A stretch of 19,964 nucleotides of DNA from JBBRLA01 sp038231615 (GCA_038231615.1 JBBRLA010000071.1:1-19964); one strand, 5' to 3'. Positions 1-7,640 are shown, counted from the first letter of the stretch. Numbers and translations: made by a program. The notes: generated by a model not told the origin, from the letters alone.

Positions 1-2528
1 GGCAGCGGCCCTGATGGGCCGGGCTGAGAGAGGGCCGGCGGACGCGGCGCGACCCCTTCCGCCTGCAAGGAAGCCCGGTTCAACTGGGGCATCATGACGG
101 TCGCCATCTGACTGCTCGGCGGAGACACCCTGCCCGCCGCCGGAGGCGGCGCCGCGCTCCGCCCGCCGGTCGGGGGTGGCGGGGGCGATGGTTCCTCCAA
201 CGCCTCCAGGTCCACGATGCACAACGCCTGGGTGGCCCGGTGCACGTGCGAGGCGTGCGTCGCCCGCTCTGCTTCCGCCGCCTTCGCTATCTCTCCGGCC
301 TGCTGCGCCTGCTGCCGCCTCTCTTCCTGGTAGGCCCTCGCCGCGTCGGCAAGCTGGATCGCCTCCATGTGCTGCGTCTTCCGCTTGACCTTGGCGACCT
401 CCGCTTCCTGCGCCACGCCCTGGGCCCGTTGCACCTCGCGAGCCCGTCGCGCTTCCTCGACGCGAGCCAGCTCCGCTTCGAACTCCGCCTCCCGGGCGCG
501 GGCCTGCGCTTCTTCCGCTGCCCTTCTCGCCAGTTCGGCCTCCTGCGACCTCCGCTCCTCCTCCGCCCGGGCCGCCGCTGCCTGCCGCGCGGCCTCCTCG
601 GCCCGGACCGTCGCTTCCGCGCGACCCTCCGTATCTGTCGCCTCGGAGACCTGCCGTGCCGCCGCCGCCGCCGTCTCGCCGATCTTTTCCGCGGCTCGGG
701 TCGCCTCCTTCAGTTGTCGCTCGATCTCCTCGGCTTCACGGCGGGCGACCTCGGCGCGCTCCGCTTCCAGCCTCGCCGTCCTGGCACGCTCCACCTCCAG
801 CTGCTCCGCCTCCAGCCTGGCCGCCTCGGCATGCTCCACCTCCAGCCTGGCCGCCTCGGCACGCTCCGCCTCCAGGCGCGCCTCCTCGGCACGCTCCGCC
901 TCCAGGCGCTCCGCCTCCAACCTGGCCGCCTCGGCACGCTCCGCCTCCAGCCTGGCGACCTCGGCGCGCTCCGCCTCCAGACGTGCGATCTCGGCCTGCT
1001 CCTTCTCGCGGCGCTCTGCCTCGGCACGCTCCGCCTTCAGCCGCTCCGCCTCGCGTTTGGCCTCCTCGCGCCGGACCGCCCGCTCGCGGTCGCGCTGATC
1101 CAGCTCGCCTCGCATCTTGGAAAGAACCTCGTTCCGCGCCGCCTCCAGCACCCGCCGCTTGGCATCCTTCGCCGCCGCCGCGTCCCGCTCCGCGCGCTCG
1201 CGGTCCTGCGTCTCCCTGCCAGCGCGGGCGGCAGCCGCCCTGGCCAACACCGCCGCCCGCCCCTCGTTGGCGATTCGCTCTGCCTCGGTCAGCTCCTGGG
1301 CGGCCGGGGCTGCGCCGTCGCCTTGTTCCAGCTCCTCTTCCTCCGCGCTCTTCTGCAAGGCCTGCGCAATGTCGATTCGTCCGGCCTTCACGTCCTCCAT
1401 CAGTTTGGCGACGTCACGCACGCTGACGGTGGCCGCGGCCTTGCGGGGCCGCTTCTTGATCGGGGTCTCGTCGGGGACAGGCTGGAGTGCGACCTCCGCG
1501 GGTCTGGCCGTCATCTCCGGCGGCAGCTCGGCCAACACCAGCCGCTTGTGGGCGATGGTGCTGCGACGCGCCCCACGGGTGGGCTGCGGGTCCGGCGCTT
1601 GCTCGGTGGACAGTCGCAGGCCGCAGCCCTCATAGGCCAGGGCCAGGGCGCCGGCCAAGTCCGCCGCGGAACCCAGGCGCGTCTCGGGATCGCGGGCGCA
1701 GGCCTGCGCAATGACTCGGTCGAGCGCGGCGAGCAGCTCCGGCGGCATCCCGGATGCTGGCGGCATCACCAGTTTGGCGGGTCCCTGCCCCAGCTTCTCC
1801 AGCACCACCTCCAACTCGCTGGCGAGGAAGGCCGGACGCCCGAGGAAACACTCGTACAAGATCGCCCCCAGCGCGAACACGTCCCCGGCAGCGTCCGCGG
1901 TCTCCACTGCGCCACCGGCCTGCTCGGGCGCCAGGTAGGCCAGCTTGGGCAGCGGCATCAGTTCGTCCAGGGCCATGCCGCCCTTGCGCAGGTGGTGCAG
2001 GGCGACGTCCAGCAGAACCGGCTGCCCGGTCTCGCCGCTCGGCCGGCTGGTCAGGAAAATGTTCTCCGGGCGCAGATCTCCGTGGGCCACTCCCAGTTCG
2101 TGCGCCCGATGTAGGGCGAGCGCCACCGCGTGCGTGAGGGTGCCCACCTCCACGGCGGCCAATGGGCCGCGGGAGAGCCGCTGCCGCAGGGTCTCGCCGA
2201 CCAGCAGTTCGCTGGCCAGGAAAGGCGCGCCCTCCGGGGTGAAGCTCAGTTCCACCGGAATAAAGCCCCGGCCCGACAGCGTGCCGAGCGTACGCAAATC
2301 CTGGCGCAGCCGCAGCGCTCGCTCGTGCGTGTGCTCCAGCTCCCGGCGAAGCAGCTTGATGGCATGCGGAGACTTCTGCCGCAGATGCCAGGCGTTGTAG
2401 GTGACCCCCGTCATTCCCTCGCCCAGGAACGCATCGAGCCGATAAGTGCCGATCAGCAGCGTGCCGATGCGCGATGCTGGAGGGACGTCAGCGCCCAGAA
2501 GCCAGGTGGGTGTAGATTGAGGCTGCAC
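1..2528 (-). CDS. Atypical Ser/Thr protein kinase with long C-terminal coiled coil (3' end beyond window)
   Basis: The reading frame is open from GTG at 2528 to the window edge: 842 codons without a stop, so the C-terminus is missing. An in-frame TAA seven codons upstream limits the start. AAGGA lies upstream at a rather long spacing. Residues about 26-290 form a Hanks-type kinase fold: glycine loop GEGMTG (36-41), AIK with Lys58, catalytic loop HGDLRPEN (Asp151, Asn156) and APE (200-202). HRD has become HGD and DFG has become DVA (Asp174 kept, Gly replaced by Ala). A basic linker follows, then about 350 residues of Ala/Glu/Arg-rich predicted coiled coil with 10-residue repeats of the AEAARLEAER type, then a Pro-rich tail. 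No membrane segment is visible. The gene lies 70 bases downstream of the STAND-like ATPase locus on the same strand. It may be a weak kinase or a pseudokinase scaffold; kinase family membership is clear, activity is not. Confidence 0.85.
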   Translation of the reverse strand, partial: MQPQSTPTWLLGADVPPASRIGTLLIGTYRLDAFLGEGMTGVTYNAWHLRQKSPHAIKLLRRELEHTHERALRLRQDLRTLGTLSGRGFIPVELSFTPEGAPFLASELLVGETLRQRLSRGPLAAVEVGTLTHAVALALHRAHELGVAHGDLRPENIFLTSRPSGETGQPVLLDVALHHLRKGGMALDELMPLPKLAYLAPEQAGGAVETADAAGDVFALGAILYECFLGRPAFLASELEVVLEKLGQGPAKLVMPPASGMPPELLAALDRVIAQACARDPETRLGSAADLAGALALAYEGCGLRLSTEQAPDPQPTRGARRSTIAHKRLVLAELPPEMTARPAEVALQPVPDETPIKKRPRKAAATVSVRDVAKLMEDVKAGRIDIAQALQKSAEEEELEQGDGAAPAAQELTEAERIANEGRAAVLARAAAARAGRETQDRERAERDAAAAKDAKRRVLEAARNEVLSKMRGELDQRDRERAVRREEAKREAERLKAERAEAERREKEQAEIARLEAERAEVARLEAERAEAARLEAERLEAERAEEARLEAERAEAARLEVEHAEAARLEAEQLEVERARTARLEAERAEVARREAEEIERQLKEATRAAEKIGETAAAAARQVSEATDTEGRAEATVRAEEAARQAAAARAEEERRSQEAELARRAAEEAQARAREAEFEAELARVEEARRAREVQRAQGVAQEAEVAKVKRKTQHMEAIQLADAARAYQEERRQQAQQAGEIAKAAEAERATHASHVHRATQALCIVDLEALEEPSPPPPPTGGRSAAPPPAAGRVSPPSSQMATVMMPQLNRASLQAEGVAPRPPALSQPGPSGPL
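748..1056 (-). repeat. About 30-bp degenerate repeats encoding coiled-coil decapeptides
   Basis: Within the kinase gene, a roughly 30-bp unit with plus-strand core CTCGGCACGCTCCGCCTCCA recurs with few changes, interspersed with half units of about 15 bp. On the coding strand it encodes 10-residue AEAARLEAER and 5-residue LEAER units, about residues 490-594. All units are multiples of three bases, so length changes would keep the frame. Confidence 0.75.
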
Positions 2529-2598
2529 GGTAATAAAGACCTGTCCTTATCTTAGTATTACACGTTGGCTGGCAGCCGGTATGTTGGGTAGTTCACAT

Positions 2599-3138
2599 TT
2601 ACTCCTGTGGCGGCTGCGCCTCAGGGGAGGCACTGGTGGCGGTCGCCACGGTCTGTCTGCGCTGGTCGCGGCAGGGCCTGCTCTGCGCCAGCAGGGCCGT
2701 CTCATCGTGCGGCTCGATGGCCAGAACCAGCCGCACGATGTCCCGGAACGCGGAGCAGCGATTGGCGACCCGCGCCGCCTCGGCGCGTCTGAGGTACGCC
2801 GCGGCGAACAAGGAAAAGACGTTGGAATAGGTCTCGGCGGCCAGCTTGCTGTAGCCGGACTGGGCGGGAATGTCTCGATACAGTCGCAGCAGCTCGTCGT
2901 AGTCCGTGCTGTCCGCAGCGCTGCTCACGAATCGCTCATAGGCCGGCTGCCCGGAGCGCTCCAGTTCGGCCTGCGTCCTTCTGGTCGCCACGATGTCCTG
3001 CAACACGGGAGCGGCGCCGTTTAGCTTGAGCAACCGGTCGCACTGCCTGATGGCGTCGTTCCAGCGCCGCTCCACCATCGCCGCCTCCACGAGGGCCAGA
3101 CCGCGGACCAGCTCGTCGTCCGGTCCCAGGCGATACAT
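2599..3138 (-). CDS. TPR-like module, probable severed C-terminal part of the upstream STAND-like ATPase gene
   Basis: Read as a separate gene, this gives 179 aa from ATG 3138. A TTG at 3216 would give 205 aa, but neither start has a Shine-Dalgarno sequence. The protein is helical and TPR-like and has no signal peptide or membrane segment. It resembles the membrane protein at 6734-7432, sharing an (I/L)P..S.Y stretch, an LAI motif, and two cysteines about 27 residues apart. In that relative the module follows a transmembrane helix. Here the transmembrane helix lies at the end of the preceding ORF in another frame. Deleting one copy of the 10-bp repeat at 3164-3183 joins the two frames exactly. 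I therefore infer that this is the extracytoplasmic domain of one disrupted gene, not an independent protein. Expression as a separate gene by reinitiation remains possible. Confidence 0.6.
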   Translation of the reverse strand: MYRLGPDDELVRGLALVEAAMVERRWNDAIRQCDRLLKLNGAAPVLQDIVATRRTQAELERSGQPAYERFVSSAADSTDYDELLRLYRDIPAQSGYSKLAAETYSNVFSLFAAAYLRRAEAARVANRCSAFRDIVRLVLAIEPHDETALLAQSRPCRDQRRQTVATATSASPEAQPPQE

Positions 3139-3163
3139 CGAAGCGGCTGATGGCGGCGATCCT

Positions 3164-3183
3164 GCCTTAGCCCGCCTTAGCCC
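3164..3183. repeat. 10-bp exact tandem duplication (GCCTTAGCCC x2) causing a frameshift
   Basis: The plus strand reads GCCTTAGCCC twice in succession, at 3164-3173 and 3174-3183. On the coding (minus) strand this is GGGCTAAGGC twice. The length is not a multiple of three, and the second coding-strand copy supplies the TAA that ends the 645-aa ATPase ORF (3169-3167). With one copy removed, 5104-2599 becomes 2,496 bases, exactly 832 codons including the stop. Confidence 0.9.
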
Positions 3184-5104
3184 CCCTCTTCGCGGCCAGT
3201 ACGGACAGCCCGCCAAAGCACAGGGCGCCTGCCAAGATCAGCGGCCAGGCGAGCCGGCGCCCTGTCGGCAGGGGCGGCTTCACTGGCGAGGCGGCGGCGT
3301 TTTTGTCCATGAGGAGCGCCTCAGTCAGGAGCCGCGCCGCGTCCTTGTAGTCCTGCCGTGCGGAGACCACGCTCGCCAGGAGGCACACCGCCTGCTGCCC
3401 CTGGCCCTCCTCCAGGGCATGCTTGCCCTCAGCATATTTCTCGCACAGATCCAGCTCCGCCCTGGCGCGCATCAGACCCTTTTGCCAGCGCGATTCCTCC
3501 CCGTCCTCATCGACGAGGCGCTGGTACAGCGCCACCGCCTGTACCCATGCCTCCTCCCAGACGTGCTTCTGTGCCTCGGCGGCTATCTTCTCCCGCTCGC
3601 GCTTCGCGCGCAGGCCGACAGCTTCATGCGCCACGGCATTCTGTGGCGCGACCTCGAGTACCCGTCGAAGGGTCTCGAGGGCCTGGGACAAGTCGCCACC
3701 TCGATGCAGCTCGTCGGCCCGCAAAAGAAGCAGTTGCACCAGGGTGTCGAGGGCGAGATCTCGATCGTAGCGGTACGCCACCTCCGCCATCTGCACCGCC
3801 TCGGCGAACTGGCCCAGTTGGAGCAGCACCGCGCACAGCAGCAGGCGGGCTTTCAGGTGACCGGGCTCGATGCGCAACGCATGGCGCAAGAGGTCCACGG
3901 CGGAGGCGGAGTCGCCTTGCCGAAACAGGCTCTTGCCGCTTTCATAGAGCATGACCGCCAGCGGATTCATGCGCTCCAGCTCTTCCCGCACCACAGAGAG
4001 CGGCCGACGGGCGGCAATCCAACGGCGCATCAGCTCCACTTCGACCCTGTAGCCGTCGTTGCTCTTCCTCAGCATCTCCCCGTTCGCGAGGGGCGGCGAG
4101 CTGCCGTGGCGCTGAAGGATCTCCGCCATCTGCCCCGGACTGACGTCTGTCCCATCGCCGCTATCGCCACTTATTGGGGCCATGGCCGCCAACACCAGCC
4201 GCTCCGACGCAGGCAACCCTTCCCAGATCCAGGACAGGCCACTTTCACCCACCTCGATCAATCGGGCAGCAGCGTACTCGACCGAGCCCACGTCCACCTC
4301 GGGAACGCCCTGTGGCCCTTCGCCGTGGGCGCGTCTCCACAGGATTTGACAGAGGAGCTGGATGAAGAATGGGTGCCCCGCGGTCAGATCGAGGATCCGG
4401 TCCACCGCGGCGCCGTGGAATGACAGGCTGCCCTGGGCCTCCGCAAGCAGCACGAGCCCGGCCGCGCTTTTTGGTTCGAGCACCGAGATGCGCTCATAGC
4501 GCGCGCCTTTGAAGATCCCCTTGGCCTCGACGGACAGTCCCTCCGCGCTGGCATGGCCGACCACGATCACGAACCCCAGCCGCACTTCGCTCTCAAGGAT
4601 CAGCCGAAGATAGGACAAGAGCGGCACGGACCCGACCGCGGGGTCGTCCTGGTTCTCACTACCCATGTCGAGCTCGTCGAACTGGTCGAGCAACAGGACT
4701 GGGCGGCATTCCTCCCCCAACTGGCCGTACAGTTCAGAAAGGAATACCTGCCGGAAAAAGACGCCCTCTTCGTCGAAGTTCTGTGGACTGGGTGCGTTTG
4801 TGCCCACCAAATGGGCGATGGCAGAGGCCATTTCGAAGAGCACCCTGGACAGGGGCTTGCGCCCACAACCGATCAGATCGAAGTACACCGGCAAGAAGGA
4901 AGGTGACGGCAGGGTCCTTTGTAGCTGCAATAGCAGGGAGGTCTTGCCGATGCGCCTCGATCCGAAGATCACCACGGTGCTGCGCTCGGGTGACCTCAGC
5001 TCGTTCTCCACCGTACACAGGAGCTCCTGTCGGCCGAAAAATTCCTGTTCGTGAGCAATAGGCCGGCCGGCGACATAGGGATTGCTCGCTCTGCTCTGAG
5101 CCAT
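3167..5104 (-). CDS. STAND-like P-loop ATPase with TPR repeats and C-terminal transmembrane helix
   Basis: A 645-aa ORF. Start ATG 5104 is fixed by an in-frame TAG two codons upstream; only a very close AGGA precedes it. The N-terminus NPYVAGRPI followed by FFGR is typical of STAND/AAA-type NTPases. Walker A is GSRRIGKTS (48-56) and Walker B is VLLLDQFDELD (136-146), followed by a GFVIVVG strand (177-183) and AGHPFFIQLL (242-251), which leads into a winged-helix-like segment. TPR-like helices span about 385-595. A hydrophobic helix at about 618-636 precedes AKRGAKAG and the stop. By family knowledge it would be a cytoplasmic NTP-dependent signalling switch, tethered to the membrane by its tail. 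The stop codon lies inside a 10-bp tandem duplication; without it the protein would continue into the TPR-like module at 3138-2599, giving 831 aa. It is transcribed divergently from the Ser/Thr kinase at 5308. Confidence 0.85.
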   Translation of the reverse strand: MAQSRASNPYVAGRPIAHEQEFFGRQELLCTVENELRSPERSTVVIFGSRRIGKTSLLLQLQRTLPSPSFLPVYFDLIGCGRKPLSRVLFEMASAIAHLVGTNAPSPQNFDEEGVFFRQVFLSELYGQLGEECRPVLLLDQFDELDMGSENQDDPAVGSVPLLSYLRLILESEVRLGFVIVVGHASAEGLSVEAKGIFKGARYERISVLEPKSAAGLVLLAEAQGSLSFHGAAVDRILDLTAGHPFFIQLLCQILWRRAHGEGPQGVPEVDVGSVEYAAARLIEVGESGLSWIWEGLPASERLVLAAMAPISGDSGDGTDVSPGQMAEILQRHGSSPPLANGEMLRKSNDGYRVEVELMRRWIAARRPLSVVREELERMNPLAVMLYESGKSLFRQGDSASAVDLLRHALRIEPGHLKARLLLCAVLLQLGQFAEAVQMAEVAYRYDRDLALDTLVQLLLLRADELHRGGDLSQALETLRRVLEVAPQNAVAHEAVGLRAKREREKIAAEAQKHVWEEAWVQAVALYQRLVDEDGEESRWQKGLMRARAELDLCEKYAEGKHALEEGQGQQAVCLLASVVSARQDYKDAARLLTEALLMDKNAAASPVKPPLPTGRRLAWPLILAGALCFGGLSVLAAKRGAKAG

Positions 5105-5231
5105 GTCCTATGTAGAAAAGCAAGAAGCATGCCGGCAGGATTCACGGTTAGGGGCAAGGCCTATCGGCTTTCATGGCGTACCAGATGGGACACCCAGTGT
5201 ACCAAACAACCCAGTCGGACAAGTCTATCGG

Positions 5232-5257
5232 CCTCGCCACTGCCCGTCATGGCGAGG
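5232..5257 (+). other. 7-bp inverted repeat around the leader-peptide start
   Basis: CCTCGCC at 5232-5238 pairs with GGCGAGG at 5251-5257 across a 12-base loop holding most of the leader-peptide ATG (5249-5251). In RNA it could influence initiation there. This is modest evidence, given the high GC. Confidence 0.25.
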
Positions 5258-5311
5258 GCCGCGCGACTCGCTGTCTTCCTGGTCTGCTTCTTGCTGCCCT
5301 GGGTAACATGA
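5249..5311 (+). CDS. Possible 20-aa hydrophobic leader peptide
   Basis: ATG 5249 to TGA 5309-5311 encodes MARAARLAVFLVCFLLPWVT. Two arginines are followed by a continuous hydrophobic stretch, like a signal or membrane peptide. Its stop overlaps the probable start of the kinase as ATGA (ATG 5308-5310), an arrangement used for translational coupling. There is no convincing ribosome binding site, and a short ORF of this kind can occur by chance. Confidence 0.3.
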   Translation: MARAARLAVFLVCFLLPWVT

Positions 5312-6732
5312 CCAGCGAGATGTCCGCTACAGCAGATATATCCGTTGGCACCATCCTGGATGACCGCTACGTAATCGTCCGCAAGCTGGGTCAGGGAGGC
5401 ATGGGGACGGTCTATCTGGCCCAGCATGCCATCATCGAAAAGCTCGTCGCCATCAAGATCCTGTCCGGGGACTTCGCCAGCAAGACGGAGTCGATGCAGC
5501 GATTCCTTCAGGAGGCCCGCGCGGCCGCCCGCATCGGTCAGGAGAATATCGTCGAGGTCTTCGACTTCGGCGAGACCGAGGACTCGGTCTACTTCGCGAT
5601 GGAGTACCTGGAGGGGAAAGACCTGGCCCAGGTGATCCGCGAAGCCGCCCCGCTGCCGTTGGGGCGTCTGTGCCGCATCATGGTGCAGATCTGCCGAGCG
5701 CTGGGCGCTGCTCATGGCAAGGGAATCATCCACCGCGATCTGAAGCCCGAGAATATTTTCCTGATCGAGAAAGATGAGCGCGACGACTTCGTCAAGGTCC
5801 TTGACTTCGGCATTGCCAAGATCACCGACGACGGCAACACGGGCGAGCGCCTGACACGCGCGGGGATGATTTTCGGCACGCCGGAGTACATGGCGCCGGA
5901 GCAGGCCAGCGGGGACGCGCCGGATCATCGGGCCGACATTTACGCCCTGGGCTGCATCCTGTACGAGCTGTTGACGGGCACGCCGCCCTTTGTCGGAGAC
6001 TCGTTCATGAAGGTGCTGACCAGGCAGATGCTGGAAGCGCCGAAGCCGCCGAGCCAGCAGACCAGCGTCCCGATCCCGATGGGACTTGAGAGCGTGTGCC
6101 TGATCGCGCTGGAGAAGGCGCCGGAGCGGCGCTTCCAGTCAATGCAGGAGCTGCTATTGGCGCTGGAAGCGGCCTCCATGGCGGGTGAAACGCAGGAGGA
6201 TCCGGGCTATCTGTCGGGAGAGGCGACGGTCGTTCGGGCTCGGCCCGTGCCAGTCTCGGTTCCGCCAGTCACCTCCCAGCCGGGACCTGTTCAGCCGGGA
6301 CCTGTTCGGCCGGCGGTTGCCGCCCCCCCGCGGACGGTGTGGCTGCACTGGATGACTCACGTGTCTGCTGCCGTCGCCCTGAGCGCCATGACGGCCGTGC
6401 TGATCTTGGTGCACCGAAGCGACATGAATGGGAAGAAACCAGAGGCCGTCCAGGCTTCCCAACAGGAGCAGACGCGGGGCCCTCCGGTGGTCCCGCAGGA
6501 ACCGCCGGAGCCGGCCCCTCCCGCGCTCCAGCAGGAGAAGGAACCGGAGAGCGCGACTGCGCATCAGGCCTCGCAAGCATCGCCCTTATCCGTGCCACCT
6601 CTTCGGATCGCCACCGATCTACCCTCCGCCCCGGTCCCCCTGACGAAACACAGGAGGTCGGCCAGGAGTGGCAAGGCTTCGTCGGGATCGACGGAAGCGG
6701 AGAGCGACTTGAAGAACCCGTTCGGGCCCTAG
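5308..6732 (+). CDS. Membrane-anchored Ser/Thr protein kinase (Hanks type)
   Basis: 474 aa from ATG 5308. The frame is open back to 5173, but kinase homology begins just after 5308, and that ATG overlaps a short upstream ORF as ATGA. ATG 5320 is an alternative. All kinase motifs are intact: glycine loop GQGGMG (28-33), AIK Lys50, HRDLKPEN with Asp144, DFG at 166-168, GTPEYMAPE ending at 198, and DIYALG. After a Pro-rich juxtamembrane linker comes one transmembrane helix (about 352-369), then a Pro/Gln-rich region of about 100 residues ending in LKNPFGP. It is a typical PknB-like receptor kinase with a cytoplasmic catalytic domain. It is divergent from the STAND-like ATPase and convergent with the TPR-like membrane protein, with a single base between the stops. 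The latter may be its partner, which is inference. No recognisable sensor domain follows the membrane helix. Confidence 0.92.
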   Translation: MTSEMSATADISVGTILDDRYVIVRKLGQGGMGTVYLAQHAIIEKLVAIKILSGDFASKTESMQRFLQEARAAARIGQENIVEVFDFGETEDSVYFAMEYLEGKDLAQVIREAAPLPLGRLCRIMVQICRALGAAHGKGIIHRDLKPENIFLIEKDERDDFVKVLDFGIAKITDDGNTGERLTRAGMIFGTPEYMAPEQASGDAPDHRADIYALGCILYELLTGTPPFVGDSFMKVLTRQMLEAPKPPSQQTSVPIPMGLESVCLIALEKAPERRFQSMQELLLALEAASMAGETQEDPGYLSGEATVVRARPVPVSVPPVTSQPGPVQPGPVRPAVAAPPRTVWLHWMTHVSAAVALSAMTAVLILVHRSDMNGKKPEAVQASQQEQTRGPPVVPQEPPEPAPPALQQEKEPESATAHQASQASPLSVPPLRIATDLPSAPVPLTKHRRSARSGKASSGSTEAESDLKNPFGP

Positions 6733-6733
6733 A

Positions 6734-7432
6734 TCAGAAGGGATTTCGCAGGGAATCCCCGCCCGACCCCGCGGCATTGTCGCGCTTGTCGGCGTCGCTC
6801 TCGCCAGTCGTCGCCGTGGATTTCTTTTTTCGTGCGACCTTGCCATCGGCGGCGGCCGAGCATTTCGCGTCCAGAATTCGTGCTTCCTCATCGGTCGCAT
6901 CGATGGCCAGGATGGTCGTCACCAGGCGGCTGACTTGCTGACACATACCCAGACGACGGGCCGTCCTGGCTTCTGACAGCTTGGCGAACAAATAGAGATC
7001 GCGGGCTCGCTGCGCCTCGTCATGGGCTTTTCCGTAGTAGATCGAGTCGGTGGGCAGTTCGGCGAAGAGTGCGAAGGCCGCCTCATAGTTGCTACGCCCC
7101 ACAGCGGTACGAAAACTGTCGTACCGAGCCCGATCGCGCAATTCGGCCCTCTTGGTGGCACTGACCATCTGCCGGATTCGCGCCGAAGAAGGCGGAGTCG
7201 CCGCTACGTTCGGACGGTACTTTATGACACACACCAGCAGGAGCCCGGTGAACGACAGAGAGAGGACAAGCAGGAGGGCCGGTCTCCCCGGTCGGGATGG
7301 CACGTCAGGGCCGTTCGGGATCGTCTCAATCAGCTCCGTACTCCGATGCCGTTCCGGATCAGGGGACCTGTCCCCTTCCGGCGGGGTGCTCTTCAGGCGG
7401 GGCAGAAGCTGGGTCTGAGCCGTTCGTATCAT
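6734..7432 (-). CDS. Single-pass membrane protein with TPR-like module
   Basis: 232 aa from ATG 7432, with AGGA seven bases upstream. About 50 hydrophilic, Pro-rich residues precede one transmembrane helix (51-70). A helical TPR-like domain (about 85-195) follows, then a Lys/Ser-rich tail ending in LRNPF. Cys164 and Cys191 flank a helical hairpin with LAI between them; the same arrangement occurs in the module encoded at 2599-3138. With the basic KYR after the helix and a hydrophilic N-terminus, an N-in topology with the TPR part outside is plausible but not certain. Many myxobacterial kinases carry kinase, membrane helix and TPRs on one chain; here the convergent kinase lacks TPRs and this protein lacks a kinase. 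I do not know a specific name for this family. Confidence 0.8.
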   Translation of the reverse strand: MIRTAQTQLLPRLKSTPPEGDRSPDPERHRSTELIETIPNGPDVPSRPGRPALLLVLSLSFTGLLLVCVIKYRPNVAATPPSSARIRQMVSATKRAELRDRARYDSFRTAVGRSNYEAAFALFAELPTDSIYYGKAHDEAQRARDLYLFAKLSEARTARRLGMCQQVSRLVTTILAIDATDEEARILDAKCSAAADGKVARKKKSTATTGESDADKRDNAAGSGGDSLRNPF

Positions 7433-7544
7433 GGCTGCGTCCTATCTCGGCTGGCACTACGCACGGGCTATGCCAGCGCCCGCCCTGTCCCAGGTCCGTC
7501 TGCCGGCGGCTGCCACACTTTACAACGATGAACCGCTTTGTACG

Positions 7545-7570
7545 GGGGGTGAACCAAATGGTTCACCCCC
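7545..7570. promoter_or_regulatory. Perfect 11-bp inverted repeat in divergent intergenic region
   Basis: GGGGGTGAACC (7545-7555) and GGTTCACCCCC (7560-7570) are perfectly complementary with a four-base AAAT loop. The element lies 113 bases before the TPR-protein start (7432) and 90 bases before the IPT/kelch start (7660). There is no T-tract, so it is not an obvious intrinsic terminator. It could be a dyad operator or an RNA hairpin in the IPT/kelch leader. The rest of 7433-7659 holds no supported gene. Confidence 0.55.
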
Positions 7571-7640
7571 GCGGAGGCGCATCAGGGGCGTTCCGGCGGC
7601 GCGGAGGGATCATCCGCGGCTTGCGGTGCCAGGCATCGGC

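Noticed and set aside
240..2114. Plus-strand ORF of 624 codons at the left end
   Set aside because: It is the antisense shadow of the minus-strand kinase and coiled coil; its Leu/Arg repeats mirror the Ala/Glu/Arg repeats, and kinase motifs are found only on the minus strand.
2529..2598. Possible promoter for the kinase in the AT-rich spacer (TAAGAT near 2550)
   Set aside because: The -10 match is weak and no -35 box lies at proper spacing; the genes may simply be co-transcribed.
2993..4423. Plus-strand ORF of 476 codons opposite the STAND-like ATPase
   Set aside because: The minus strand carries clear Walker A and B motifs; the plus-strand product has no recognisable features.
5161..5254. 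Repeated words CTATCGGC and TCATGGCG in the divergent spacer (5161-5178 and 5225-5254)
   Set aside because: They are two 8-bp matches with different spacing; this could be chance and no regulator is implied.
5173..5307. Extended N-terminus of the kinase from ATG 5173
   Set aside because: The extra 45 residues have no similarity to kinase N-termini, and the ATGA overlap favours 5308.
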